From Acanthosoma haemorrhoidale (taxonomy: Eukaryota; Arthropoda; Insecta; Hemiptera; Acanthosomatidae), in assembly GCA_930367205.1 (NCBI GenBank), contig OV884014.1, positions 118,365,768 to 118,429,767 of the forward strand: a DNA stretch of 64,000 nucleotides, given 5' to 3'. The notes beneath the pieces are model-generated. The model ran no database searches. It was not told the origin of the DNA and saw nothing but the letters and a program-made list of their open reading frames with translations. How positions within the stretch are numbered: the stretch's first letter is position 1; the number at the start of each line of letters is the position of its first letter. The translations under genes were made by a program, and so were the position numbers. Below are positions 12,501 through 26,200 of this stretch, in pieces.

Positions 12501-13525
12501 CGCATCATTGGCACTCATTATATCACGTGATACGATCGTATGATTGAAGTCACGAGTGAATATAACATCAAATGATGTCAATTATGATAGTGTTCTGTAT
12601 CATAAGCACTCATTGTATCACGTGATACGATCGTATGATGAAAGTTACAAGTAAATATACTATTAAATGATGTCGATTATGACAGTGTACCGTACCATTG
12701 GCACTCATAGTATCACGTGATACGATCGTATGATTGAAGTCACGAATGAATATAACATCAAATGATGTCGATTATGATAGTGTACCGCATCATTTGCACA
12801 CATTGTATCACGTGATACGATCGTATGATTAAAGTTACGAGTGAAGATAACATCAAATGATGTTGAATATGATTGTATAATGTATCATTAGCACTCATTG
12901 TTTCACGTAATACGATCGTATGATTAAAGTTACAGGTGAATATAACATCAAACGATGTCGATTATGATAGTGTACCGCATCATTGGCACTCAATATATCA
13001 CGTGATACGATCGTATGATTGAAGTCACGAGTGAATATAACATCAAATAATGTTGAATATGATTGTATAATGTATCATTAGCACTCATTGTTTCACGTGA
13101 TACGATCGTATGATTAAAGTTACAGGTGAATATAACATCAAATGATGTCGATTATGATAGTGTACCGCATCATTGGCACTCATTATATCACGTGATACAA
13201 TCGTATGATTGAAGTCACGAGTGAATATAACATCAAATGATGCTAAATATGATTGTATAGTGTATCATTAGCACTCATTGTTTCACGTGATATGATCGTA
13301 TGATTAAAGTTACGAGTGAAGATAACATCAAATGATGTTGAATATGATTGTATAATGTATCATTAGCACTCATTGTTTCACGTGATACGATCGTATGATT
13401 AAAGTTACAGGTGAATATAACATCAAACGATGTCGATTATGATAGTGTACCGCATCATTGGCACTCATTATATCACGTGATACTATCGTATGATTGAAGT
13501 CACGAGTGAATATAACATCAAATGA
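9512..13525 (+). repeat. Tandem duplication, 21 A units (period 1995 bp)
   Basis: Two copies lie side by side. Rare markers recur 1995 bp apart: tattatgtat at 9741 and 11736, catattatga at 10141 and 12136, and tatgatcgtatg near 11297 and 13292. One difference seen is tcgtatgttt at 9781 against tcgtatgatt at 11776. The edges were set where the two copies stop matching base for base. Confidence 0.9.
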
Positions 13526-14173
13526 TGCTAAATATGATTGTATAGTGTATCATTAGCACTCATTGTTTCACGTGATATGATGGTATGATTAAAGTTACGA
13601 GTAAATATAACATCAAATGATGTTGAATACGATTTTACAACGTATCATTAGCACTCATTGTTTCACGTGATACGATCGTATGATTAAAGTTACAGGTGAA
13701 TATAACATCAAATGATGTCGATTATGATAGTGTACCGCATCATTTGCACTTATTATATCACGTGATACTATCGTATGATTGAAGTCACGAGTGAATATAA
13801 CATCAAATAATGCTAAATATGATTGTAAAGTGTAGCATTGACACTCATTGTATCACGAGATACGATCGTATGATTGAAGTCACGAGTGAATATAACATCA
13901 AATAATGCTAAATATGATTGTATAGTGTAGCATTGACACTCATTGTATCACGAGATACGATCGTATGATTAAAGTCACGAGTGAATATAACATCAAATGA
14001 TGTTGAATATGATTGTTTAATGTATCATTAGCACTCATTGTTTCACGTGATACGATCGTATGATTAAAGTTACGAGTGAATATACTATTAAATGATGTCG
14101 ATTATGATAGTGTACCACATCATTGGCACTAATTGTATCACGTGAAACGATCGTATGATCAATGTTACGAGTT

Positions 14174-15079
14174 AACATAATAGGGCAAGAATTATTGTAC
14201 CAGCTATGAAATACGCATTTTTGTAAAATTCTACTTTTTGACGATATTTTTCTTGTTTTGGTATGAGGAAATCATAATTGTTCAAGAGCTTACGTACCAG
14301 CTATAAAATACTCTTATATGTAAAAATTAAACTTTTTGATGACATTTTCCTTGTTTTGGTATCAGGAGAACATAATATGGCAGGAGCTAACGTACTAGCT
14401 GAGAAATACGCATTTTTGTAAAAATTTGAGTTTTCGACGATATTTTCCTTGTTTTGGTATCAGGAGAACATAATGGGGCAGGAGCTAACGTACTAGCTAT
14501 GAAATACGCATTTTCGAAAAATTCGACTTTTTGACGATATTTTCCTTGATTTTGTATCAGGAGAACATAAAAGAGAAGGAGCTAACGTTCCAGCTATGAA
14601 ATACCCATTTTTTAAAAATTCGACTCTTAGACGATATTTTCCTTGTTTTCGTATCAGGAGAACATAATGGGGCAGGAGCTGACGTACTAGCTATGAAATA
14701 CGCATTTTTTAAAAATTCGACTTTTTGACGATATTTTCCTTGTTTTAGTATCAGGAGAACATAATGGGGCAGGAGCTAACGTACCAGCTATGAAATACGC
14801 ATTTTTGTAAAAATTTGACTTTTGGACGATATTTTCTTTGTTTTGGTATCAGGAGAACATAATGGGACAGGAGCTAACGTACTAGCTCTAAATACGCATT
14901 TTTGTGAAAATTCGACTTTTTGAAGTCATTTTTCTTGTTTTAGTATCAGGAGAACATAATGGGGCAGGTGCTAACGTACAAGTTATGAAATACGCATTTT
15001 TGTAAAAATTCAACTTTTTAAAAATGTTTTCTTTGTTTTGGTATCAGGAGAACATAAAGGGGCAAGAGCTAACGTACAA
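14174..15079 (+). repeat. Satellite B array 4 (about 9.3 units)
   Basis: This 906-bp type II array (ttcaagagc) is nearly identical to B5 4168 bp downstream, with the same length and unit order. One visible difference is agcttacg at about 14288 where B5 has agctaacg. It retains the penultimate unit with gcaggtgctaacg and gtacaagttatg that B6, B7 and B9 lack. Confidence 0.97.
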
Positions 15080-15099
15080 GATCATACGATCGTATGATC
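15080..15099. repeat. B-to-A junction palindrome
   Basis: Perfect 20-bp palindrome at the B4/A5 joint. Confidence 0.95.
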
Positions 15100-18000
15100 A
15101 AAGTTACGAGTGAATATGACATCAAATGATGTCAAATATGATAGTGTACCGTATCATTTGCACTTATTGTATCACGTGATACAATCGTATGATTGAAGTT
15201 ACAGTGAATATACTATTAAATAATGTCGATTATGACAGTGTACTGTATCATTGGCACTCATTGTATCACGTGATACGATCGTATGATTGAAGTCATGAAT
15301 GAATATAACATCAAATGATGTCGATTATGATAGTGTGCCGCATCATTAGCACACATTGTATCACATGATACGATTGTATGATTGAAGTTACGAGTGAATA
15401 TAACATCAAATGATTTCGAATATGATAATGAACCGCATCATTGGCAGTCATTATATCACGTGATACCATCATATGATTGAAGTCACGAGTGAATATAACA
15501 TCAAATGATGTTGGATATGATTGTATAATGTATCATTAGCACTCATTGTTTCACGTGATACGATCGTATGATTAAAGTTACAGGTGAATATAATATCAAT
15601 TGATGTCGTATATGATAGCGCACCATATCATTAGCACTTATTGTATCATGTGATGTGATCGTATGATTGAAGTCACGAGTGAATATAACATCAAATAATG
15701 CTAAATATGATTGTACAGTGTAGCATTGACACTCATTGTATCACGAGATACGATCGTATGATTAAAGTCACGAGTGAATATACTATAAAATGATGTCGAT
15801 TATGATAGTGTACCACATCATTGGCACTCATTATATCACGTGATACGATTGTATGATTAAAGTTACGATTGGAGATACCAATAAATGATGTTGAATATAA
15901 TAGTGCACCATATCATTAGCACTTATTGTATCATGTGATGCGATCGTATGATTAAAGTTACAAGTGAATATAACATCAAATGATGTCGATTATAATAGTG
16001 TACCGCATCATTGGCACTCATTATATCAGGTGATGCTATCGTATGATTGAAGTCACGAGTGAATATAACATCAAATAATGCTAAATATGATTGTATAGTG
16101 TAGCATTGACACTCATTGTATCACGAGATACGATCGTATGATTGAAGTCACGAGTGAATATACTATAAAATGATGTCGATTATGATAGTGTACCACATCA
16201 TTGGCACTCATAATATCACGTGATACGATCGTATGATTGAAGTCACGAGTGAATATAATATCAAATGATGTCAATTATGATAGTGTTGCGTATTATAAGC
16301 ACTCATTGTTTCACGTGATACGATCGTATGATTAAAGTTACGATTGGAGATACTAATAAATGATGTTGAATATAATAGTGCACCATATCATTAGCACTTA
16401 TTGTATCATGTGATGCGATCGTATGATTAAAGTTACAAGTGAATATAACATCAAATGATGTCGATTATAATAGTGTACCGCATCATTGGCACTCATTATA
16501 TCACGTGATACTATCGTATGATTGAAGTCACGAGTGAATATAACATCAAATAATGCTAAATATGATTGTATAGTGTAGCATTGACACTCATTGTATCACG
16601 AGATACGATCGTATGATTGAAGTCACGAGTGAATATAACATCAAATGATGTTGAATATGATTGTATGATGTATCATTAGCACTCATTGTTTCACGTGATA
16701 CGATCATATGATTAAAGTTACAGGTGAATATAACATCAAATGATGTCGATTATGATAGTGTACCGCATCATTGGCACTCATTATATCACGTGATACTATC
16801 GTATGATTGAAGTCACGAGTGAATATAAAATCAAATGATGCTAAATATGATTGTATAGTGTATCATTAGCACTCATTGTTTCACGTGATACGATCGTAAG
16901 ATTAAAGTTACGAGTGAATATAACATCAAATGGTGTCGAATATGATAATGTACTGTATCATTAGCACTCATTGTATCACGTGACACGATCGTATGATGAA
17001 AGTTACGAGTGAATATAACATCAAATGATGTCGATTATGATAGTGTACCTTATCATTGGCACTCATTATATCACGTGATACGATCGTATAATGAAAGTTA
17101 CGAGTGAATATACTATTAAATAATGTCGATTATGATAGTGTACCGCATCATTAGCACTCATTATATCACGTGATACGATCGTATGATTGAAGTCACGAGT
17201 GAATATAACATCAAATGATGTCAATTATGATAGTGTTCCGTATCATAAGCACTCATTGTATCACGTGATACGATCGTATGATGAAAGTTACAAGTAAATA
17301 TACTATTAAATGATGTCGATTATGACAGTGTACCGTACCATTGGCACTCATAGTATCACGTGATACGATCGTATGATTGAAGTCACGAATGAATATAACA
17401 TCAAACGATGTCGATTATGATAGTGTGCCGCATCATTGGCACTCATTATATCACGTGATACGATCGTATGATTAAAGTTACGAGTGAAGATAACATCAAA
17501 TGATGTTGAATATGATTGTATAATGTATCATTAGCACTCATTGTTTCACGTGATACGATCGTATGATTAAAGTTACAGGTGAATATAACATCAAACGATG
17601 TCGATTATGATAGTGTACCGCATCATTGGCACTCAATATATCACGTGATACGATCGTATGATTGAAGTCACGAGTGAATATAACATCAAATGATGCTAAA
17701 TATGATTGTATAGTGTATCATTAGCACTCATTGTTTCACGTGATATGATGGTATGATTAAAGTTACGAGTAAATATAACATCAAATGATGTTGAATACGA
17801 TTTTACAACGTATCATTAGCACTCATTGTTTCACGTGATACGATCGTATGATTAAAGTTACAGGTGAATATAACATCAAATGATGTCGATTATGATAGTG
17901 TACCGCATCATTTGCACTTATTATATCACGTGATACTATCGTATGATTGAAGTCACGAGTGAATATAACATCAAATAATGCTAAATATGATTGTAAAGTG

Positions 18001-18341
18001 TAGCATTGACACTCATTCTTTCACGAGATACGATCGTATGATTGAAGTCACGAGTGAATATAACATCAAATAATGCTAAATATGATTGTATAGTGTAGCA
18101 TTGACACTCATTGTATCACGAGATACGATCGTATGATTAAAGTCACGAGTGAATATAACATCAAATGATGTTGAATATGATTGTTTAATGTATCATTAGC
18201 ACTCATTGTTTCACGTGATACGATCGTATGATTAAAGTTACGAGTGAATATACTATTAAATGATGTCGATTATGATAGTGTACCACATCATTGGCACTAA
18301 TTGTATCACGTGAAACGATCGTATGATCAATGTTACGAGTT
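15080..18341 (+). repeat. Satellite A array 5 (34 units + 32 bp)
   Basis: The length of 3262 bp is one base short of 34 x 95 + 33. The missing base is visible in the third unit, which reads gttacagtgaa instead of gttacgagtgaa near 15199. The leader starts with gacatcaaatgatgtcaaat and is shared with A6, A7, A8 and A11. It introduces the subfamily with gattggagata, tataatagtgcacc and catgtgatgcgatcg, in which CACGTG has become CATGTG. Confidence 0.97.
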
Positions 18342-19247
18342 AACATAATAGGGCAAGAATTATTGTACCAGCTATGAAATACGCATTTTTGTAAAATTCT
18401 ACTTTTTGACGATATTTTTCTTGTTTTGGTATGAGGAAATCATAATTGTTCAAGAGCTAACGTACCAGCTATAAAATACTCTTATATGTAAAAATTAAAC
18501 TTTTTGATGACATTTTCCTTGTTTTGGTATCAGGAGAACATAATATGGCAGGAGCTAACGTACTAGCTGAGAAATACGCATTTTTGTAAAAATTTGAGTT
18601 TTCGACGATATTTTCCTTGTTTTGGTATCAGGAGAACATAATGGGGCAGGAGCTAACGTACTAGCTATGAAATACGCATTTTCGAAAAATTCGACTTTTT
18701 GACGATATTTTCCTTGATTTTGTATCAGGAGAACATAAAAGAGAAGGAGCTAACGTTCCAGCTATGAAATACCCATTTTTTAAAAATTCGACTCTTAGAC
18801 GATATTTTCCTTGTTTTCGTATCAGGAGAACATAATGGGGCAGGAGCTGACGTACTAGCTATGAAATACGCATTTTTTAAAAATTCGACTTTTTGACGAT
18901 ATTTTCCTTGTTTTAGTATCAGGAGAACATAATGGGGCAGGAGCTAACGTACCAGCTATGAAATACGCATTTTTGTAAAAATTTGACTTTTGGACGATAT
19001 TTTCTTTGTTTTGGTATCAGGAGAACATAATGGGACAGGAGCTAACGTACTAGCTCTAAATACGCATTTTTGTGAAAATTCGACTTTTTGAAGTCATTTT
19101 TCTTGTTTTAGTATCAGGAGAACATAATGGGGCAGGTGCTAACGTACAAGTTATGAAATACGCATTTTTGTAAAAATTCAACTTTTTAAAAATGTTTTCT
19201 TTGTTTTGGTATCAGGAGAACATAAAGGGGCAAGAGCTAACGTACAA
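18342..19247 (+). repeat. Satellite B array 5 (about 9.3 units)
   Basis: This 906-bp array is the partner of B4 in the 4168-bp composite duplication. It is type II (ttcaagagc), has the same fixed ends, and includes the gcaggtgctaacg unit before the last partial unit. The A-to-B transition shows cactaatt, gtgaaacgatcg and gtatgatcaatgttacg followed by aacataataggg, as in the other type II joints. Confidence 0.97.
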
Positions 19248-19267
19248 GATCATACGATCGTATGATC
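19248..19267. repeat. B-to-A junction palindrome
   Basis: Perfect 20-bp palindrome at the B5/A6 joint, exactly 4168 bp after the B4/A5 copy. Confidence 0.95.
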
Positions 19268-20226
19268 AAAGTTACGAGTGAATATGACATCAAATGATGT
19301 CAAATATGATAGTGTACCGTATCATTTGCACTTATTGTATCACGTGATACAATCGTATGATTGAAGTTACAGTGAATATACTATTAAATAATGTCGATTA
19401 TGACAGTGTACTGTATCATTGGCACTCATTGTATCACGTGATACGATCGTATGATTGAAGTCATGAATGAATATAACATCAAATGATGTCGATTATGATA
19501 GTGTGCCGCATCATTAGCACACATTGTATCACATGATACGATTGTATGATCAAAGTTACGAGTGAATATAACATCAAATGATTTCGAATATGATAATGAA
19601 CCGCATCATTGGCAGTCATTATATCACGTGATACCATCATATGATTGAAGTCACGAGTGAATATAACATCAAATGATGTTGGATATGATTGTATAATGTA
19701 TCATTAGCACTCATTGTTTCACGTGATACGATCGTATGATTAAAGTTACAGGTGAATATAATATCAATTGATGTCGTATATGATAGCGCACCATATCATT
19801 AGCACTTATTGTATCATGTGATGTGATCGTATGATTGAAGTCACCAGTGAATATAACATCAAATAATGCTAAATATGATTGTACAGTGTAGCATTGACAC
19901 TCATTGTATCACGAGATACGATCGTATGATTAAAGTCACGAGTGAATATACTATAAAATGATGTCGATTATGATAGTGTACCACATCATTGGCACTCATT
20001 ATATCACGTGATACGATTGTATGATTAAAGTTACGATTGGAGATACCAATAAATGATGTTGAATATAATAGTGCACCATATCATTAGCACTTATTGTATC
20101 ATGTGATGCGATCGTATGATTAAAGTTACAAGTGAATATAACATCAAATGATGTCGATTATAATAGTGTACCGCATCATTGGCACTCATTATATCAGGTG
20201 ATGCTATCGTATGATTGAAGTCACGA

Positions 20227-23200
20227 GTGAATATAACATCAAATAATGCTAAATATGATTGTATAGTGTAGCATTGACACTCATTGTATCACGAGATACG
20301 ATCGTATGATTGAAGTCACGAGTGAATATACTATAAAATGATGTCGATTATGATAGTGTACCACATCATTGGCACTCATAATATCACGTGATACGATCGT
20401 ATGATTGAAGTCACGAGTGAATATAATATCAAATGATGTCAATTATGATAGTGTTGCGTATTATAAGCACTCATTGTTTCACGTGATACGATCGTATGAT
20501 TAAAGTTACGATTGGAGATACTAATAAATGATGTTGAATATAATAGTGCACCATATCATTAGCACTTATTGTATCATGTGATGCGATCGTATGATTAAAG
20601 TTACAAGTGAATATAACATCAAATGATGTCGATTATAATAGTGTACCGCATCATTGGCACTCATTATATCACGTGATACTATCGTATGATTGAAGTCACG
20701 AGTGAATATAACATCAAATAATGCTAAATATGATTGTATAGTGTAGCATTGACACTCATTGTATCACGAGATACGATCGTATGATTGAAGTCACGAGTGA
20801 ATATAACATCAAATGATGTTGAATATGATTGTATGATGTATCATTAGCACTCATTGTTTCACGTGATACGATCATATGATTAAAGTTACAGGTGAATATA
20901 ACATCAAATGATGTCGATTATGATAGTGTACCGCATCATTGGCACTCATTATATCACGTGATACTATCGTATGATTGAAGTCACGAGTGAATATAAAATC
21001 AAATGATGCTAAATATGATTGTATAGTGTATCATTAGCACTCATTGTTTCACGTGATACGATCGTAAGATTAAAGTTACGAGTAAATATAACATCAAATG
21101 GTGTCGAATATGATAATGTACTGTATCATTAGCACTCATTGTATCACGTGACACGATCGTATGATGAAAGTTACGAGTGAATATAACATCAAATGATGTC
21201 GATTATGATAGTGTACCTTATCATTGGCACTCATTATATCACGTGATACGATCGTATAATGAAAGTTACGAGTGAATATACTATTAAATAATGTCGATTA
21301 TGATAGTGTACCGCATCATTAGCACTCATTATATCACGTGATACGATCGTATGATTGAAGTCACGAGTGAATATAACATCAAATGATGTCAATTATGATA
21401 GTGTTCCGTATCATAAGCACTCATTGTATCACGTGATACGATCGTATGATGAAAGTTACAAGTAAATATACTATTAAATGATGTCGATTATGACAGTGTA
21501 CCGTACCATTGGCACTCATAGTATCACGTGATACGATCGTATGATTGAAGTCACGAATGAATATAACATCAAACGATGTCGATTATGATAGTGTGCCGCA
21601 TCATAGGCACTCAATATATCACGTGATACGATCGTATGATTGAAGTCACGAGTGAATATAACATCAAATAATGTTGAATATGATTGTATAATGTATCATT
21701 AGCACTCATTGTTTCACGTGATACGATCGTATGATTAAAGTTACAGGTGAATATAACATCAAATGATGTCGATTATGATAGTGTACCGCATCATTGGCAC
21801 TCATTATATCACGTGATACTATCGTATGATTGAAGTCACGAGTGAATATAACATCAAATGATGCTAAATATGATTGTATAGTGTATCATTAGCACTCATT
21901 GTTTCACGCGATACGATCGTATGATTTAAGTTACAGGTGAATATAACATCAAATGATGTCGATTATGATAGTGTACCGCATCATTGGCGATCATTATATC
22001 ACGTGATACTATCGTATTATTGAAGTCACGAGTGAATATAACATCAAATGATGCTAAATATGACTGTATAGTGTATCATTAGCACTCATTGTTTCACGTG
22101 ATACGATCGTATGATTAAAGTTACGAGTAAATATAACATCAAATGATGTCGAATATGATAATGTACTGTATCATTAGCACTCATTGTATCACGTGATACG
22201 ATCGTATGATGAAAGTTACGAGTGAATATAACATCAAATGATGTCGATTATGATAGTGTACCGCATCATTGGCACTCATTATATCACGTGATACTATCGT
22301 ATGATTGAAGTCACGAGTGAATATAAAATCAAATGATGCTAAATATGATTGTATAGTGTATCATTAGCACTCATTGTTTCACGTGATACGATCGTAAGAT
22401 TAAAGTTACGAGTAAATATAACATCAAATGGTGTCGAATATGATAATGTACTGTATCATTAGCACTCATTGTATCACGTGACACGATCGTATGATGAAAG
22501 TTACGAGTGAATATAACATCAAATGATGTCGATTATGATAGTGTACCTTATCATTGGCACTCATTATATCACGTGATACGATCGTATAATGAAAGTTACG
22601 AGTGAATATACTATTAAATAATGTCGATTATGATAGTGTACCGCATCATTAGCACTCATTATATCACGTGATACGATCGTATGATTGAAGTCACGAGTGA
22701 ATATAACATCAAATAATGTTGAATATGATTGTATAATGTATCATTAGCACTCATTGTTTCACGTGATACGATCGTATGATTAAAGTTACAGGTGAATATA
22801 ACATCAAATGATGTCGATTATGATAGTGTTCCGTATCATAAGCACTCATTGTATCACGTGATACGATCGTATGATGAAAGTTACAAGTAAATATACTATT
22901 AAATGATGTCGATTATGACAGTGTACCGTACCATTGGCACTCATAGTATCACGTGATACGATCGTATGATTGAAGTCACGAATGAATATAACATCAAATG
23001 ATGTCGATTATGATAGTGTACCGCATCATTGGCGATCATTATATCACGTAATACTATCGTATTATTGAAGTCACGAGTGAATATAACATCAAATGATGCT
23101 AAATATGACTGTATAGTGTATCATTAGCACTCATTGTTTCACGTGATACGATCGTATGATTAAAGTTACGAGTAAATATAACATCAAATGATGTCGAATA

Positions 23201-26200
23201 TGATAATGTACTGTATCATTAGCACTCATTGTATCACGTGATACGATCGTATGATGAAAGTTACGAGTGAATATAACATCAAATGATGTCGATTATGATA
23301 GTGTACCGCATCATTGGCACTTATTATATCACGTGATACTATCGTATGATTGAAGTCACGAGTGAATATAACATCAAATAATGCTAAATATGATTGTAAA
23401 GTGTAGCATTGACACTCATTGTATCACGAGATACGATCGTATGATTGAAGTCACGAGTGAATATAACATCAAATAATGCTAAATATGATTGTATAGTGTA
23501 GCATTGACACTCATTGTATCACGAGAAACGATCGTATGATTAAAGTCACGAGTGAATATAACATCAAATAATGCTAAATATGATTGTATATTGTAGCATT
23601 GACACTCATTGTATCACGAGATACGATCGTATGATTAACGTCACGAGTGAATATAACATCAAATGATGTTGAATATGATTGTTTAATGTATCATTAGCAC
23701 TCATTGTTTCACGTGATACGATCGTATGATTAAAGTTACAGGTGAATATAACATCAAATGATGTCGATTATGATAGTGTACCGCATCATTGGCACTCATT
23801 ATATCACGTGATACTATCGTATGATTGAAGTCACGAGTGAATATAACATCAAATGATGCTAAATATGATTGTATAGTGTATCATTAGCACTCATTGTTTC
23901 ACGCGATACGATCGTATGATTTAAGTTACAGGTGAATATAACATCAAATGATGTCGATTATGATAGTGTACCGCATCATTGGCGATCATTATATCACGTG
24001 ATACTATCGTATAATGAAAGTTACGAGTGAATATACTATTAAATAATGTCGATTATGATAGTGTACCGCATCATTGGCACTCATTATATCACGTGATACG
24101 ATCGTATGATTGAAGTCACGAGTGAATATAACATCAAATGATGTCAATTATGATAGTGTTCTGTATCATAAGCACTCATTGTATCACGTGATACGATCGT
24201 ATGATGAAAGTTACAAGTAAATATACTATTAAATGATGTCGATTATGACAGTGTACCGTACCATTGGCACTCATAGTATCACGTGATACGATCGTATGAT
24301 TGAAGTCACGAATGAATATAACATCAAATGATGTCGATTATGATAGTGTACCGCATCATTAGCACACATTGTATCACGTGATACGATCGTATGATTAAAG
24401 TTACGAGTGAAGATAACATCAAATGATGTTGAATATGATTGTATAATGTATCATTAGCACTCATTGTTTCACGTGATACGATCGTATGATTAAAGTTACA
24501 GGTGAATATAACATCAAACGATGTCGATTATGATAGTGTACCGCATCATTGGCACTCAATATATCACGTGATACGATCGTATGATTGAAGTCACGAGTGA
24601 ATATAACATCAAATAATGTTGAATATGATTGTATAATGTATCATTAGCACTCATTGTTTCACGTGATACGATCGTATGATTAAAGTTACGAGTAAATATA
24701 ACATCAAATGATGTCGATTATGATAGTGTACCGCATCATTGGCACTCATTATATCACGTGATACAATCGTATGATTGAAGTCACGAGTGAATATAACATC
24801 AAATGATGCTAAATATGATTGTATAGTGTATCATTAGCACTCATTGTTTCACGTGATATGATGGTATGATTAAAGTTACGAGTAAATATAACATCAAATG
24901 ATGTTGAATACGATTGTACAATGTATCATTAGCACTCATTGTTTCACGTGATACGATCGTATGATTAAAGTTACAGGTGAATATAACATCAAATAATGCT
25001 AAATATGATTGTATAGTGTAGCATTGACACTCATTGTATCACGAGATACGATCGTATGATTGAAGTCACGAGTGAATATACTATAAAATGATGTCGATTA
25101 TGATAGTGTACCACATCATTGGCACTCATAATATCACGTGATACGATCGTATGATTGAAGTCACGAGTGAATATAATATCAAATGATGTCAATTATGATA
25201 GTGTTGCGTATTATAAGCACTCATTGTTTCACGTGATACGATCGTATGATTAAAGTTACGATTGGAGATACTAATAAATGATGTTGAATATAATAGTGCA
25301 CCATATCATTAGCACTTATTGTATCATGTGATGCGATCGTATGATTAAAGTTACAAGTGAATATAACATCAAATGATGTCGATTATAATAGTGTACCGCA
25401 TCATTGGCACTCATTATATCACGTGATACTATCGTATGATTGAAGTCACGAGTGAATATAACATCAAATAATGCTAAATATGATTGTATAGTGTAGCATT
25501 GACACTCATTGTATCACGAGATACGATCGTATGATTGAAGTCACGAGTGAATATAACATCAAATGATGTTGAATATGATTGTATGATGTATCATTAGCAC
25601 TCATTGTTTCACGTGATACGATCATATGATTAAAGTTACAGGTGAATATAACATCAAATGATGTCGATTATGATAGTGTACCGCATCATTGGCACTCATT
25701 ATATCACGTGATACTATCGTATGATTGAAGTCACGAGTGAATATAAAATCAAATGATGCTAAATATGATTGTATAGTGTATCATTAGCACTCATTGTTTC
25801 ACGTGATACGATCGTAAGATTAAAGTTACGAGTAAATATAACATCAAATGGTGTCGAATATGATAATGTACTGTATCATTAGCACTCATTGTATCACGTG
25901 ACACGATCGTATGATGAAAGTTACGAGTGAATATAACATCAAATGATGTCGATTATGATAGTGTACCTTATCATTGGCACTCATTATATCACGTGATACG
26001 ATCGTATAATGAAAGTTACGAGTGAATATACTATTAAATAATGTCGATTATGATAGTGTACCGCATCATTAGCACTCATTATATCACGTGATACGATCGT
26101 ATGATTGAAGTCACGAGTGAATATAACATCAAATGATGTCAATTATGATAGTGTTCCGTATCATAAGCACTCATTGTATCACGTGATACGATCGTATGAT

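Larger units (their letters stand above)
9391..14173 (+). repeat. Satellite A array 4 (50 units + 33 bp)
   Basis: The length of 4783 bp is exactly 50 x 95 + 33. Most of the array (9512-13525) is a tandem duplication of a 21-unit block with period 1995 bp. The leading units (gtgccgcatcatt, gcaaacattg, cacatgatacgattg) are shared with A10. The right end from about 13480 is shared with A5 at an offset of 4168 bp, including the rare gattttacaacg variant at 13631. Confidence 0.97.
13480..21604 (+). repeat. Composite A+B duplication (offset 4168 bp)
   Basis: The stretch 13480-17436 (end of A4, B4, most of A5) matches 17648-21604 (end of A5, B5, start of A6). The unit is therefore an A-B-A composite, with both junction types copied intact. 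Few differences are visible, for example agcttacg near 14288 against agctaacg near 18456. Confidence 0.9.
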
